This document shows positions 25,163 through 33,345 of a stretch of 64,000 nt of DNA, in pieces. Below the pieces are notes generated by a model. That model saw nothing but the letters and a program-made list of their open reading frames with translations. It made no database searches and was not told the DNA's origin. Position 1 is the stretch's first letter. Every line of letters starts with the position of its first letter. Origin of the DNA: Thalassovita gelatinovora (GTDB taxonomy: Bacteria; Pseudomonadota; Alphaproteobacteria; Rhodobacterales; Rhodobacteraceae); assembly GCF_001458355.1 (NCBI RefSeq), contig NZ_CYSA01000007.1, positions 64,501-128,500 of the forward strand, read 5' to 3'. The translations under genes and the position numbers were made by a program.

Positions 25163-25975
25163 GAGGCTAAGCTTCGGATGACGGTTGACGTCCTTGTAGA
25201 GAAGATAGCGGAAGGGTTCGGTTCCAGTAGCGATGCACGCCTGCGGGCAGAAGGCGCGCAGCCACATGAAATCGCCCGGACCAACTTCGACCCAGTCGGT
25301 GTTAAGCAGGTAACGGGCGGTGCCCTGTAGCACGAAAAGCCCATGTTCCATGATATGGGTTTCGGCAAAAGGAATGCGGCCACCCGGTAAGAAGTTCACA
25401 ATATTGACGTGGAAATCATAGCGCAGATCGAACGGATCAGCGAACCGCTGAGTCGCCCAAGTTCCGTCGCAACCGGGCATGGGATGCGCCGTGACATCGG
25501 TTTCATGCACCACCTTGGCGTCGGGGGGCGACTGACCGGGGAGTTTTTCATAGCGTTTGCGGATCCAGAGAAACCCACATATGTCTTCCCCGCTGTTCCA
25601 CAACGTCCAGACCGCGCTTGGCGGGATATAGACATAGTGTCCCGCACGCAGTTCATATTGATCGCGCCCCAGTGTCAGGCGGGCAGTGCCATGGGTGATA
25701 AACAGACCTGCCTGGGCATCCGGATCAGGTTCGGGCTCGGCGCTGCCACCACCCGGGGCCAGTTCTACCGCGTATTGGGCAAATGTTTCGGCAAACCCCG
25801 ACAGCGGCCGCGCCAGAATCCAGGCCCGGGCGTTGGTCCAGCCCGGCAAGAAACTGGTGACGATGTCACGCATGGTATTGGACGGAAGCACCGCGTAGGC
25901 GGTGGTGAAGATGGCGGTTCCTTCGGGATCGTCATTCGGTCCGGGATGGCCACCGGGCGGGAAAGCGTATCTCAC
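25160..25975 (-). CDS. (S)-ureidoglycine aminohydrolase (AllE/UGHY-like bicupin)
   Basis: A 271-residue protein with two cupin barrels. The second holds the metal-site pattern in PFAETHIMEHGLFVLQG (H-x-x-E-H), as in AllE, which removes ammonia from ureidoglycine to give ureidoglycolate. Relatives are sometimes annotated as bifunctional with allantoicase; no allantoicase domain is visible. Its start overlaps the stop of puuE-uraD by four bases. The enzyme that should make its substrate, allantoate amidohydrolase (AllC), is not in the window. Confidence 0.88.
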   Translation of the reverse strand: MRYAFPPGGHPGPNDDPEGTAIFTTAYAVLPSNTMRDIVTSFLPGWTNARAWILARPLSGFAETFAQYAVELAPGGGSAEPEPDPDAQAGLFITHGTARLTLGRDQYELRAGHYVYIPPSAVWTLWNSGEDICGFLWIRKRYEKLPGQSPPDAKVVHETDVTAHPMPGCDGTWATQRFADPFDLRYDFHVNIVNFLPGGRIPFAETHIMEHGLFVLQGTARYLLNTDWVEVGPGDFMWLRAFCPQACIATGTEPFRYLLYKDVNRHPKLSL

Positions 25976-27384
25976 AACATATCCTCCAACCTCAGCCGCG
26001 CTATGCGTTCGACCTGTCGACAGGCCACGTCGAATTCGGCGTCGGTCGCGGCGGCCAGACGCTGTTCGAATGCGGACAGGATGCCAGATTTATCATGATC
26101 GCGTACCGCGATGATGAAGGGAAAACCGTGCCGGGCCACATAAGCCACGTTCAATTCTGTAAACCGGGCGCGTTCGGCATCAGTCAAGGCATCGAGGCCG
26201 GCGCTGGCTTGTTCGGCGGTGCTTTCATCGGTCAGGCGTTTTGCGGTGGCCAATTTCCCGGCCAAATCGGGATGCGCCGTCAACACGCCCAGCCGTTCGG
26301 CGGACGACGCTGATCGGAACATCCGGCACAGGGCGTTATGCAAGCCCGCCGCGCTGTCATGGGCTGGACCCAATTCCAAATCGAAAGCGCGTTCGGCGAT
26401 CCAGGGCGAATGTTCGAACACCCCGCCAAAGAGATCGACGAAACGGTCCTTGGCCATCAGGCTTGGCCGTTCGGACCGCTTGTGCGGGTGGGTTTCGGTC
26501 CAGTGCCGGGCGATGTCGATCCGTCGCGGGGTCCAGACAGCTTCGAACCCCTTGATATAGTCGAGGAACCGTTTCAACCCGGCCAGTTTGCCGGGGCGCC
26601 CGATCAGGCGACAATGCAAACCGATATTCATCATCGCCGGCTTGCCCGCAGCACCTTCGGCGTACAGCACATCGAAAGCGTCTTTGAGATAGGTGAAAAA
26701 CTGTTCACCGGTGATATAGCCCGGCGCGGTGGCAAACCGCATGTCATTGGCTTCCAATGTGTAGGGGATGATCAACTGATCCCGGTCCCCGAATTCCATC
26801 CAATGCGGCAGATCATCGTCATAAGTGTCACTGATATAGTCAAAGCCGCCTTCTTCGGCGACCAACCGTACGGTATTGAGCGATGATCGCCCGGTATACC
26901 ATCCGCGCGGACGATCCCCCACGACTTCGGTATGCAGGCGCACCGCTTCGGCGATGGCGGCGCGTTCCTCTTCTTCGGGCATGTCCTTGTGTTCGACCCA
27001 TTTCAGACCGTGGCTGGCAATTTCCCAACCGGCGTCTTTCATCGCCTCGACCTGTTCCGGGTTGCGCGCCAGCGCGGTGGCGACACCGTAGATCGTCAGC
27101 GGGATTCCGGCGCCGGTGAACAGCCGATGCAGCCGCCAGAACCCGGCCCGCGCACCGTAGTCATAGATCGATTCCATGTTCCAGTGGCGCTGCCCCGACC
27201 AAGGGGCGGCCCCGGCGATATCGGACAGAAACGCCTCGGACTGGGCATCGCCGTGTAACAGGCAGTTTTCACCGCCCTCTTCGTAATTCAGCACGAATTG
27301 AACCGCGATTTTGGCCTTGCCGGGCCAAGAAGCATCGGGACGATCTGCCCCGTATCCGGTCATATTACGTGGGTAACGCTTCAT
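25972..27384 (-). CDS. puuE: Allantoinase PuuE fused to OHCU decarboxylase (UraD)
   Basis: About 470 residues carrying two steps of ureide metabolism. Residues about 1-300 are the metal-independent, polysaccharide-deacetylase-like allantoinase PuuE (VQFVLNYEEGGE, DYGARAGFWRLHRLF, EIASHGLKWVEH, RPRGWYTGRSS). Residues about 310-470 are OHCU decarboxylase (FEHSPWIAERAFD, VLTAHPDLAGKLA, NVAYVARHGFPFIIAVR), which makes S-allantoin. So consecutive reactions OHCU to allantoin to allantoate are on one chain. GGAAAG precedes the ATG at 27384; an ATG five codons earlier exists. uraH, the preceding step, is divergent. Confidence 0.95.
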   Translation of the reverse strand: MKRYPRNMTGYGADRPDASWPGKAKIAVQFVLNYEEGGENCLLHGDAQSEAFLSDIAGAAPWSGQRHWNMESIYDYGARAGFWRLHRLFTGAGIPLTIYGVATALARNPEQVEAMKDAGWEIASHGLKWVEHKDMPEEEERAAIAEAVRLHTEVVGDRPRGWYTGRSSLNTVRLVAEEGGFDYISDTYDDDLPHWMEFGDRDQLIIPYTLEANDMRFATAPGYITGEQFFTYLKDAFDVLYAEGAAGKPAMMNIGLHCRLIGRPGKLAGLKRFLDYIKGFEAVWTPRRIDIARHWTETHPHKRSERPSLMAKDRFVDLFGGVFEHSPWIAERAFDLELGPAHDSAAGLHNALCRMFRSASSAERLGVLTAHPDLAGKLATAKRLTDESTAEQASAGLDALTDAERARFTELNVAYVARHGFPFIIAVRDHDKSGILSAFEQRLAAATDAEFDVACRQVERIARLRLEDML

Positions 27385-27437
27385 TTGTGAACTTTCCATG
27401 AGTTGTCTTGTTCTACGCCATCAAGGCCGCTTGCTTC

Positions 27438-27456
27438 TTTCAAAAATATTTTGAAA
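27438..27456. promoter_or_regulatory. 19-bp perfect palindrome between puuE-uraD and uraH
   Basis: TTTCAAAAATATTTTGAAA: two perfect 8-bp arms around ATA, placed in the 156-base gap between the divergent purine-breakdown genes. Its position, symmetry and AT content in a GC-rich region suggest an operator controlling both directions. Confidence 0.6.
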
Positions 27457-27540
27457 CACTTTCACAGGTGTGTTTCCTGACCGGATGCGCCTATGGTTCC
27501 GGCATCTTCCCACCTGCGTGCCTTAAAAAGGAGCATCGCA

Positions 27541-27900
27541 ATGTCCCAAGGCTATCTGACCACCCATGTTTTGGATACCGCCAAAGGTTGCCCGGCGGCA
27601 AATCTGGCAATTTTCCTTTATCGAATCGAAGGCGAAACCCGGTCTTTGCTGGCGCAGATGGTCACCAATGCAGATGGCCGCACCGACAGCCCGATCCTGC
27701 CCAAAGAAGAATTCGCAACCGGCGTTTACGAATTGGTGTTTCAGGCTGGGGATTATTTGGACGCCTCCGGTGTGCCACCGGAAAGCCCGCGGTTTCTGGA
27801 TCTGGTGCCAATCCGCTTTGGGATTTCCGACAGCACCGCGCATTATCATGTGCCGCTGCTGATTTCCCCGTTCGGGATGAGCACCTATCGCGGTAGCTGA
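27541..27900 (+). CDS. uraH: 5-hydroxyisourate hydrolase
   Basis: A 119-residue transthyretin-like enzyme converting 5-hydroxyisourate to OHCU. It has the N-terminal [16 protein letters not shown] and the C-terminal [19 protein letters not shown]; the H-H-R-H catalytic set and the terminal YRGS are the signature. AAAAGGAG precedes the ATG at 27541, so the longer upstream frame is not used. It is divergent from puuE-uraD and convergent with the ALDH16 gene. No urate oxidase gene is in the window. Confidence 0.96.
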   Translation: MSQGYLTTHVLDTAKGCPAANLAIFLYRIEGETRSLLAQMVTNADGRTDSPILPKEEFATGVYELVFQAGDYLDASGVPPESPRFLDLVPIRFGISDSTAHYHVPLLISPFGMSTYRGS

Positions 27901-27956
27901 AAGTTCAGCCCACACCCCGAACAGATGCGGACAACGTCCTGAATTCTTCAGGCCTT

Positions 27957-30299
27957 TTATTCGCCATAAGGCACCCAGATCGTTTTGACCTCGGTCGCAG
28001 CGTTCAGAAAGGCACGGCCTTCGCCATCCGATGACATCCAATCCCGCGCCATCCCGTTATTGACCCAGCTTCGTTTCAGGTTGCCCGCGCTTTCGCGTTC
28101 GATCAGGCCCGATATATCAGAGGATGAGAAGCTCCAGACCGCGTCGACATCCAGATGCTGCGCCAGCGTCTTGGCCAGATCCTGAGGCGGACCGGTTAGG
28201 ATATTGACCACGCCGCCGGGAACATCGGACGTATCAAGCACCTGATAGAAATCGGTCGCGGCCAAAGGCATTGACTCGCTTGCTGCCAACACAACGCGGT
28301 TGCCCATCGCAATCGCCGGGGCCATCAGTGAAACCAGCCCCAAAAGCGGCGCTTCATCGGGGCAGATCGCCCCGATCACGCCAACCGGTTCGCGCATCGA
28401 CAAGGCGACACCTCGGATCGGCACCCCCTTGGCCTGGCCGTCATATTTGTCGGCCCAGGCGGCATATGTGAACAGGCGCCGGATCGACGCCTCGACCTCC
28501 TTAGCGCCGTGATGACCGGACAGGCTGTCGATCCGCTGGGCGAATTCATCCGCCCGCGCCGACAGGTTTTCGGCGATGTAATACAGGATCTGTGCCCGCA
28601 GATGGCCGGTGGTTTTCGACCACCCGGCGGCCCCGCGCGCGGCTTCGACCGCGTTGCGGATATCCTTGCGGCTGGCGATCGGCACCTCGCCCAGATGCTT
28701 GCCGGATTTCGACCAGACATCGCGGGAATAGCCGCCATCGGGCCGCGCCTGCTTGCCGCCGATATAAAGCTTGGCGGTGCGGTCGACATGTTCCGCATCG
28801 ATCCGGTCGCCAGAATAAGGAAGCACCGGCTTGATCGGCTTAGCGCCGCCCTTGGCCTTGGTATAGGCTTGCAAGCCCTCCCAACCACCTTCGCGGCCAT
28901 AACCGCTTTCACGCACCCCGCCAAACCCGGCGGCCGCGTCAAACAGGTTGGTGGCGTTGACCCAAACCACACCCGCAGCCAGTTTCGGCGCAATATCCAG
29001 CGCCAGATTCACGTTTTCGGTCCAGACCGTGGCGGCCAACCCGTAGCGGCTATTATTGGCCAGCGCCACCGCCTCGGCGGGGGTGCGGAAGGTGGTGGAG
29101 ACCAGAACCGGGCCAAAGATTTCTTCCTGCATCAGCCGGTGCGACGGTTCCAATCCGGTGATCAGGGTCGGCGGATAAAAACAACCTTCAGCAGGCAATT
29201 GCGCGTTCACCCGGTGGATTTCACCATCCTGACAGCCTTCGACCATGTCGCGCACGGTCTGCAATTGCACTGGATCGGCCAGCGCCCCCATATCGATGCA
29301 TTTGTCCATCGGATTGCCGATGCGCAGCTTGTCCATCCGCACCTTCAGCTTGTCATAGAACCGCCCCGCGATACCTTCCTGCACCAACAGGCGCGATCCT
29401 GCGCAACAGACCTGCCCTTGATTGAACCAAATCGCATCGACCAGACCTTCGATGGCAGAATCCAGATCGGCGTCGTCGAACACGATATAGGGCGACTTGC
29501 CGCCCAGCTCCAAGGTCAGAGCCTTGCCGCTGCCTGCGGTCGCTTGGCGGATTTTCCGACCCACCTCTGTCGAGCCGGTGAAGGCGATCTTGTCGATGTC
29601 CGGGTGTTCCACGATCATTTCGCCCACCGCGCCGTCGCCGGTGACGACGTTGACCACCCCTTTCGGCAACCCAGCCTTGCGGCAGATATCGGCGAATAAA
29701 AGGGCGGTGAGCGAGGTATATTCGGCCGGTTTCAGAACCACCGTGTTGCCCATCGCCAGCGCCGGCGCGACCTTCCAGGCCAGCATCAGAAGCGGGAAAT
29801 TCCATGGGATGATCTGACCGCAGACGCCCACGGCTTCGCGGTCGGGCAGTTCGGAATCCATCAGCTGCGCCATGCCGGCGTGGAAATAGAAATGCCGCTG
29901 CACCAAAGGCACATCGATATCGCGCGATTCCCGGATCGGCTTGCCGTTATCCAGCGTTTCCAGCACCGCGAACAGGCGCGCATGCTTCTGCAACAGTCGT
30001 GCGATCGCATAGAGGTGCTTCGCCCGGCCATGGCCCCCCAGCTTTTCCCACTTAGGCTGCGCCTTGCGGGCGGCGGTGACGGCGGCATTCACGTCGCCCT
30101 GCGTCGCCTGCGTCAGCGTCGCCAGCACCTCGCCATTGGCGGGGTTCTTCGATGTGAACCCGTCGCCCGGCGCGGTGAAGTGACCATCAATGAAATGGCC
30201 GAACCGATCCCCCTGATCGACCAGCCAAGCCAGCGCCTCGGCGGCGCTTTCGGGGGCGGGGCCGTACTCCATCGTTTCGAAAATGTCCTTTACGGTCAT
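27957..30299 (-). CDS. ALDH16-type aldehyde dehydrogenase with a second, non-catalytic ALDH domain
   Basis: A 780-residue NAD-dependent aldehyde dehydrogenase. Residues about 35-490 form a complete ALDH domain with the catalytic cysteine C298 in NQGQVCCAG, the general base E264 in LELGGKSP, and IIPWNFPLLM. Residues about 500-780 are a second ALDH-like region (NGKP-like YIGGKQARPDGG, PVGVIGAICPDEAPLLGL) that lacks the catalytic cysteine and glutamate. This double layout is the ALDH16 class, known from animals and from a Loktanella enzyme; bacterial forms keep activity. It lies 37 bases after deoC, whose product acetaldehyde is a plausible substrate. AGGAG lies 9 bases before the ATG. Confidence 0.92.
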   Translation of the reverse strand: MTVKDIFETMEYGPAPESAAEALAWLVDQGDRFGHFIDGHFTAPGDGFTSKNPANGEVLATLTQATQGDVNAAVTAARKAQPKWEKLGGHGRAKHLYAIARLLQKHARLFAVLETLDNGKPIRESRDIDVPLVQRHFYFHAGMAQLMDSELPDREAVGVCGQIIPWNFPLLMLAWKVAPALAMGNTVVLKPAEYTSLTALLFADICRKAGLPKGVVNVVTGDGAVGEMIVEHPDIDKIAFTGSTEVGRKIRQATAGSGKALTLELGGKSPYIVFDDADLDSAIEGLVDAIWFNQGQVCCAGSRLLVQEGIAGRFYDKLKVRMDKLRIGNPMDKCIDMGALADPVQLQTVRDMVEGCQDGEIHRVNAQLPAEGCFYPPTLITGLEPSHRLMQEEIFGPVLVSTTFRTPAEAVALANNSRYGLAATVWTENVNLALDIAPKLAAGVVWVNATNLFDAAAGFGGVRESGYGREGGWEGLQAYTKAKGGAKPIKPVLPYSGDRIDAEHVDRTAKLYIGGKQARPDGGYSRDVWSKSGKHLGEVPIASRKDIRNAVEAARGAAGWSKTTGHLRAQILYYIAENLSARADEFAQRIDSLSGHHGAKEVEASIRRLFTYAAWADKYDGQAKGVPIRGVALSMREPVGVIGAICPDEAPLLGLVSLMAPAIAMGNRVVLAASESMPLAATDFYQVLDTSDVPGGVVNILTGPPQDLAKTLAQHLDVDAVWSFSSSDISGLIERESAGNLKRSWVNNGMARDWMSSDGEGRAFLNAATEVKTIWVPYGE

Positions 30300-30336
30300 G
30301 CAGGTAAGCTCCTGTTGCAGCACCCCTTCGAGCGCC

Positions 30337-31326
30337 TTACCCCATTGCGTGGCGGTAGCTGGCCGAATAGGCCCCGGTGACATGGTGTTCCAGCTGCCGT
30401 TCGATATCGCCCAGCAGCGACGAGGCACCGAAGCGGAACAGGTCGGGTTGCAACCAGCGGTCGCCCAGCTCCTCTTTGATCAGCGCCAGATAGGTCAGCG
30501 CGTCCTTGGCTTTTGAAATCCCGCCGGCGGGCTTGTAGCCGACGCGGTAGCCGGTGCGTTCGTGATAGTCGCGGATCGCCCGGATCATCACCAAGGACAC
30601 CGGCAGGGTCGCGTTGATGTTTTCCTTGCCGGTCGAGGTCTTGATGAAATCCGCCCCCGCCATCATGCAGATCAATGAGGCGCGCGCCACGTTGCGCAGG
30701 CTGCCCAATTCGCCGGTCGCCAGGATCGTTTTCATATGCGCATCGCCACAGGCCTGGCGAAAAGTACTTACTTCGTCGTAAAGCGCCTGCCAATTGCCGG
30801 TCAGCACGTGGCGCCGCGAAATCACGATATCGATTTCATGTGCCCCGGCGGTCACGCTTTCGCAGATTTCGGCCACGCGCAGGTTGAACGGCGACAAACC
30901 GGCAGGGAAACCGGTAGATACCGCAGCCACCGGAACACCGCTGCCGTCCAGTGCCGACACAGCTGGCGCGATCATGTCGTGATAGACGCAGACCGCACCG
31001 GTGGTGATCCCCGAAACACCCAGATGGTCAAGGATATCGGCCCGTACCGGGTGCCGCGCCTTGGCACAAAGCCTTGCGACCCGGCCCACCGTATCGTCGC
31101 CCGCCAATGTGGTCAGGTCGATGCAGGTAATTGCCTTCAGCAGCCATGCCGCCTGATAGTCTTTCTTGACCGATCGCCGCCCCGGCAGGGACGCCGCGCG
31201 CCGTTCGATGGCCGAAGTATTTGCCTGCGCCCGCATCACCCAATCCAGATCCAGCGCCATACCCGGATTGCGCGGCTCGGTCACTTGCGGCAAATGCGCA
31301 AACGCGGTCTTGGTTTCGCTCTGCAC
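30337..31326 (-). CDS. deoC: Deoxyribose-phosphate aldolase
   Basis: A 329-residue class I aldolase of the longer, animal-like DERA type. It splits 2-deoxyribose 5-phosphate into glyceraldehyde 3-phosphate and acetaldehyde. Motifs: TTLAGDDT, HEIDIVISRRHVL, and the Schiff-base lysine in DFIKTSTGK followed by GYKPAGGIS. I choose GTG at 31326 because GGGAGG lies 5 bases upstream; an ATG at 31368 has no ribosome site. It leads the unit with ALDH16: nucleoside sugar breakdown to acetate. Confidence 0.93.
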   Translation of the reverse strand: MQSETKTAFAHLPQVTEPRNPGMALDLDWVMRAQANTSAIERRAASLPGRRSVKKDYQAAWLLKAITCIDLTTLAGDDTVGRVARLCAKARHPVRADILDHLGVSGITTGAVCVYHDMIAPAVSALDGSGVPVAAVSTGFPAGLSPFNLRVAEICESVTAGAHEIDIVISRRHVLTGNWQALYDEVSTFRQACGDAHMKTILATGELGSLRNVARASLICMMAGADFIKTSTGKENINATLPVSLVMIRAIRDYHERTGYRVGYKPAGGISKAKDALTYLALIKEELGDRWLQPDLFRFGASSLLGDIERQLEHHVTGAYSASYRHAMG

Positions 31327-31418
31327 CGGATCCTCCCTGAGGGTTGAAGGGGATAATTTTTCGGCCATTTGGTCAAAAAGTTACACGGCGCGCCGATCTT
31401 GGCAAGCGGACTGTGCCC

Positions 31419-32012
31419 TCAGGCGCTGTCTTTTCCATCGCGCTGCCGCAGCGCGGTCCGCCCGGTATCTGCCAATTCGCCCGCTTCAAACCCTTCGACC
31501 GTTACGCCTTGAGCCGCCAAGGCCGCGCGATACGCCTCGACCCAACGCGCCACCCCGATCAGCGCCACTCGCTGGCCCAGCCAATAGGGCCGGGCCGCCG
31601 CCAATTCCGCCCCGATCAGATGACCCAGGATAGCGGGACCATCGCCGGACAGATCGGCCGAACTCAGCTGTGTCGCCAACCGTTCGGGCTGCGACAGGCT
31701 GTCGCCAGCCGCCTCGGCATCCGCACGCGCAGCGTCGGGTGCAAGAACCGCCGCCAGACGCGGCGTCAGAAAACTTTGGAAACTCACCGCCTCGTCGGCG
31801 CTGATCTGCACCCAATGGCTGCGCTCAGCCCCGATCACGCAGGCGACACCGTCCCAATTTTGTTGCACCCGGGTCAATCCGATCAACAGCAACCGCTCGG
31901 GGGCTGGCAACAGCCCCAAAGGTGCGGTCTGCTCGAGATCTTTCAGATCGTCATTTTCGGGCAACAAACGAGCCGGGACCGTTTCCGTGCCAATACCCTT
32001 GCGCCGCGCCAT
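31419..32012 (-). CDS. Shortened 2-dehydro-3-deoxygalactonokinase (DgoK)-like protein
   Basis: A 197-residue protein. IGAERSHWVQISADEAVSFQSFLTP resembles the DgoK stretch around the conserved P-G-T-H-S-K-W, and GHLIGAELAAARPYWLG plus ALIGVARWVEAY resemble its C-terminal helices. DgoK is normally about 290-300 residues; the N-terminal nucleotide-binding part (D-W-G-T-T-N-R) is missing and no trace lies upstream, where a dispersed repeat occupies the gap. The T-H-S-K core is changed to E-R-S-H-W. It is probably not an active kinase as it stands; a regulatory or relic role is possible. No sugar-acid catabolic genes adjoin it. Confidence 0.55.
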   Translation of the reverse strand: MARRKGIGTETVPARLLPENDDLKDLEQTAPLGLLPAPERLLLIGLTRVQQNWDGVACVIGAERSHWVQISADEAVSFQSFLTPRLAAVLAPDAARADAEAAGDSLSQPERLATQLSSADLSGDGPAILGHLIGAELAAARPYWLGQRVALIGVARWVEAYRAALAAQGVTVEGFEAGELADTGRTALRQRDGKDSA

Positions 32013-32080
32013 GCCGATCCGCCTTAAGTCGTTGCCGTCCGATCAGGGAATCCCCCAACCGCCAAGTCCGCTGTGTCAGT

Positions 32081-32143
32081 GTTTCATCTTGGCAAAAAAT
32101 ACTCCGGGGGAGTCGCCCAGCGGGCGACGGGGGCAGCGCCCCC
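32081..32143 (+). repeat. Dispersed tag-plus-two-hairpin intergenic repeat, copy C (best preserved)
   Basis: Tag GTTTCATCTTGGCAAAAAAT then ACTCCGGGGG, followed by two adjacent hairpins with the same AGC loop: GTCGCCC-agc-GGGCGAC (32112-32128) and GGGGGC-agc-GCCCCC (32129-32143). It lies between the aminotransferase 3' end and the DgoK-like start. Confidence 0.75.
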
Positions 32144-32158
32144 ATCCCCGGCAGGGTA

Positions 32159-33343
32159 TCAGATGCCGCAATCGATGATCGCCTGGGCCAGAACAGGTAC
32201 CGAATCCTTATTCAGACCGGCAATGTTCAGACGCGAATCGCCGACCATGTAGATCGCGTGGTCTTCGCGCAAACGGTCGACCATTTCCGACGTTGTACCA
32301 AGCCGCGAAAACATGCCGCGATGCTGTGCAAGAAAGGCGAAACGATCCGACCCGGACAGCCGCTGCAATTCACCAGCCAACTGTTCGCGCAGCCCCAGCA
32401 TCGACAACCGGACCTGTTCCAATTCTGCCGCCCAATCGGCGCGCAATTCGGGGTCTTGCAGGATCATCGTCACCACCCGCGCACCATGGTCGGGCGGGAA
32501 AGAATAATTCTGCCGGTTCAGATAATTCAGCGTCCCCTGGGTCAAGCCGCGTAAACTGCTGTCCTGCGCCACCGCCATAAGGATGCCGGTACGTTCGCGG
32601 TAGACGCCGAAATTCTTCGAACAACTGGCCGCAATCAGGCATTCCGGAACGCTGGAAGCCACCAGCCGGGTGGCGGCCGCATCGTCTTCCAACCCGTCGC
32701 CAAAGCCCTGATAGGCGATGTCTATCATCGGGGTTGCGCCGGTTTTCAACAGCGAATCAACGACCATCTGCCATTGGATCAGGTTCAGGTTGGCCCCGGT
32801 GGGATTGTGGCAACAACCATGCAACAACACCAGATCGCCCGGCTTGGCCTGTGCCAGATCCGCCAGCATGCCGTCGAAATCGACACCGCCGGTATTGCTG
32901 TCGAAATAGCGGTATTCGACCACCGGCATCTTCATGAAACTCAGGATGCTGAGATGGTTCGGCCAGGTCGGATTCGAAACAAAGACACGCGCATCCGGAT
33001 TGGCCATACGGATCATCTCAAAGGCCTGACGGCACGCCCCGGTGCCCCCCGGTGTTGCGGCTGCGGCAACGTTTTCGCGCGCCACCATGTCGCCCAGCAC
33101 AAGGCTGATCATCGCGTCGGCAAAGGCCGGGTCACCGGCCAGCCCGACATAGGACTTGGTTTCCTGAGTTTCCCACAGCTGCTTTTCGGCGGCCTTCACG
33201 GCGCGCATCACCGGGGTGATGCCTTCGGCGTTCTTGTAAACGCCAACGCCCAGATCGATTTTCTGTGGTCGCGGATCGTCCTTGAACAGCTGCATCAGCG
33301 CAAGGATCTTGTCCGCGGGTTGTTCTTTCAAATTGCTGAACAT
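32159..33343 (-). CDS. Aspartate/aromatic amino acid aminotransferase (class I, TyrB/AspC type)
   Basis: A 394-residue PLP enzyme of the AspC/TyrB subgroup. Typical stretches are KIDLGVGVYKN, TPGGTGACRQAFE, LLHGCCHNPTGANL, DIAYQGFG and the PLP lysine in ASCSKNFGVYRERTG. It moves amino groups between aspartate or aromatic amino acids and 2-oxoglutarate; enzymes of this subgroup can also transaminate cysteine. The start at 33343 comes 2 bases after the stop of the mercaptopyruvate sulfurtransferase gene, indicating one transcript. A longer upstream frame is an artefact of the overlap. Confidence 0.93.
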   Translation of the reverse strand: MFSNLKEQPADKILALMQLFKDDPRPQKIDLGVGVYKNAEGITPVMRAVKAAEKQLWETQETKSYVGLAGDPAFADAMISLVLGDMVARENVAAAATPGGTGACRQAFEMIRMANPDARVFVSNPTWPNHLSILSFMKMPVVEYRYFDSNTGGVDFDGMLADLAQAKPGDLVLLHGCCHNPTGANLNLIQWQMVVDSLLKTGATPMIDIAYQGFGDGLEDDAAATRLVASSVPECLIAASCSKNFGVYRERTGILMAVAQDSSLRGLTQGTLNYLNRQNYSFPPDHGARVVTMILQDPELRADWAAELEQVRLSMLGLREQLAGELQRLSGSDRFAFLAQHRGMFSRLGTTSEMVDRLREDHAIYMVGDSRLNIAGLNKDSVPVLAQAIIDCGI

Positions 33344-33345
33344 GT

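Noticed and set aside
31419-32158. Possible frameshifted pseudogene of a full-length DgoK
   Set aside because: The missing N-terminal region has no trace in other frames upstream; that space is a repeat element, so it is a short gene or an old truncation, not a recent frameshift.
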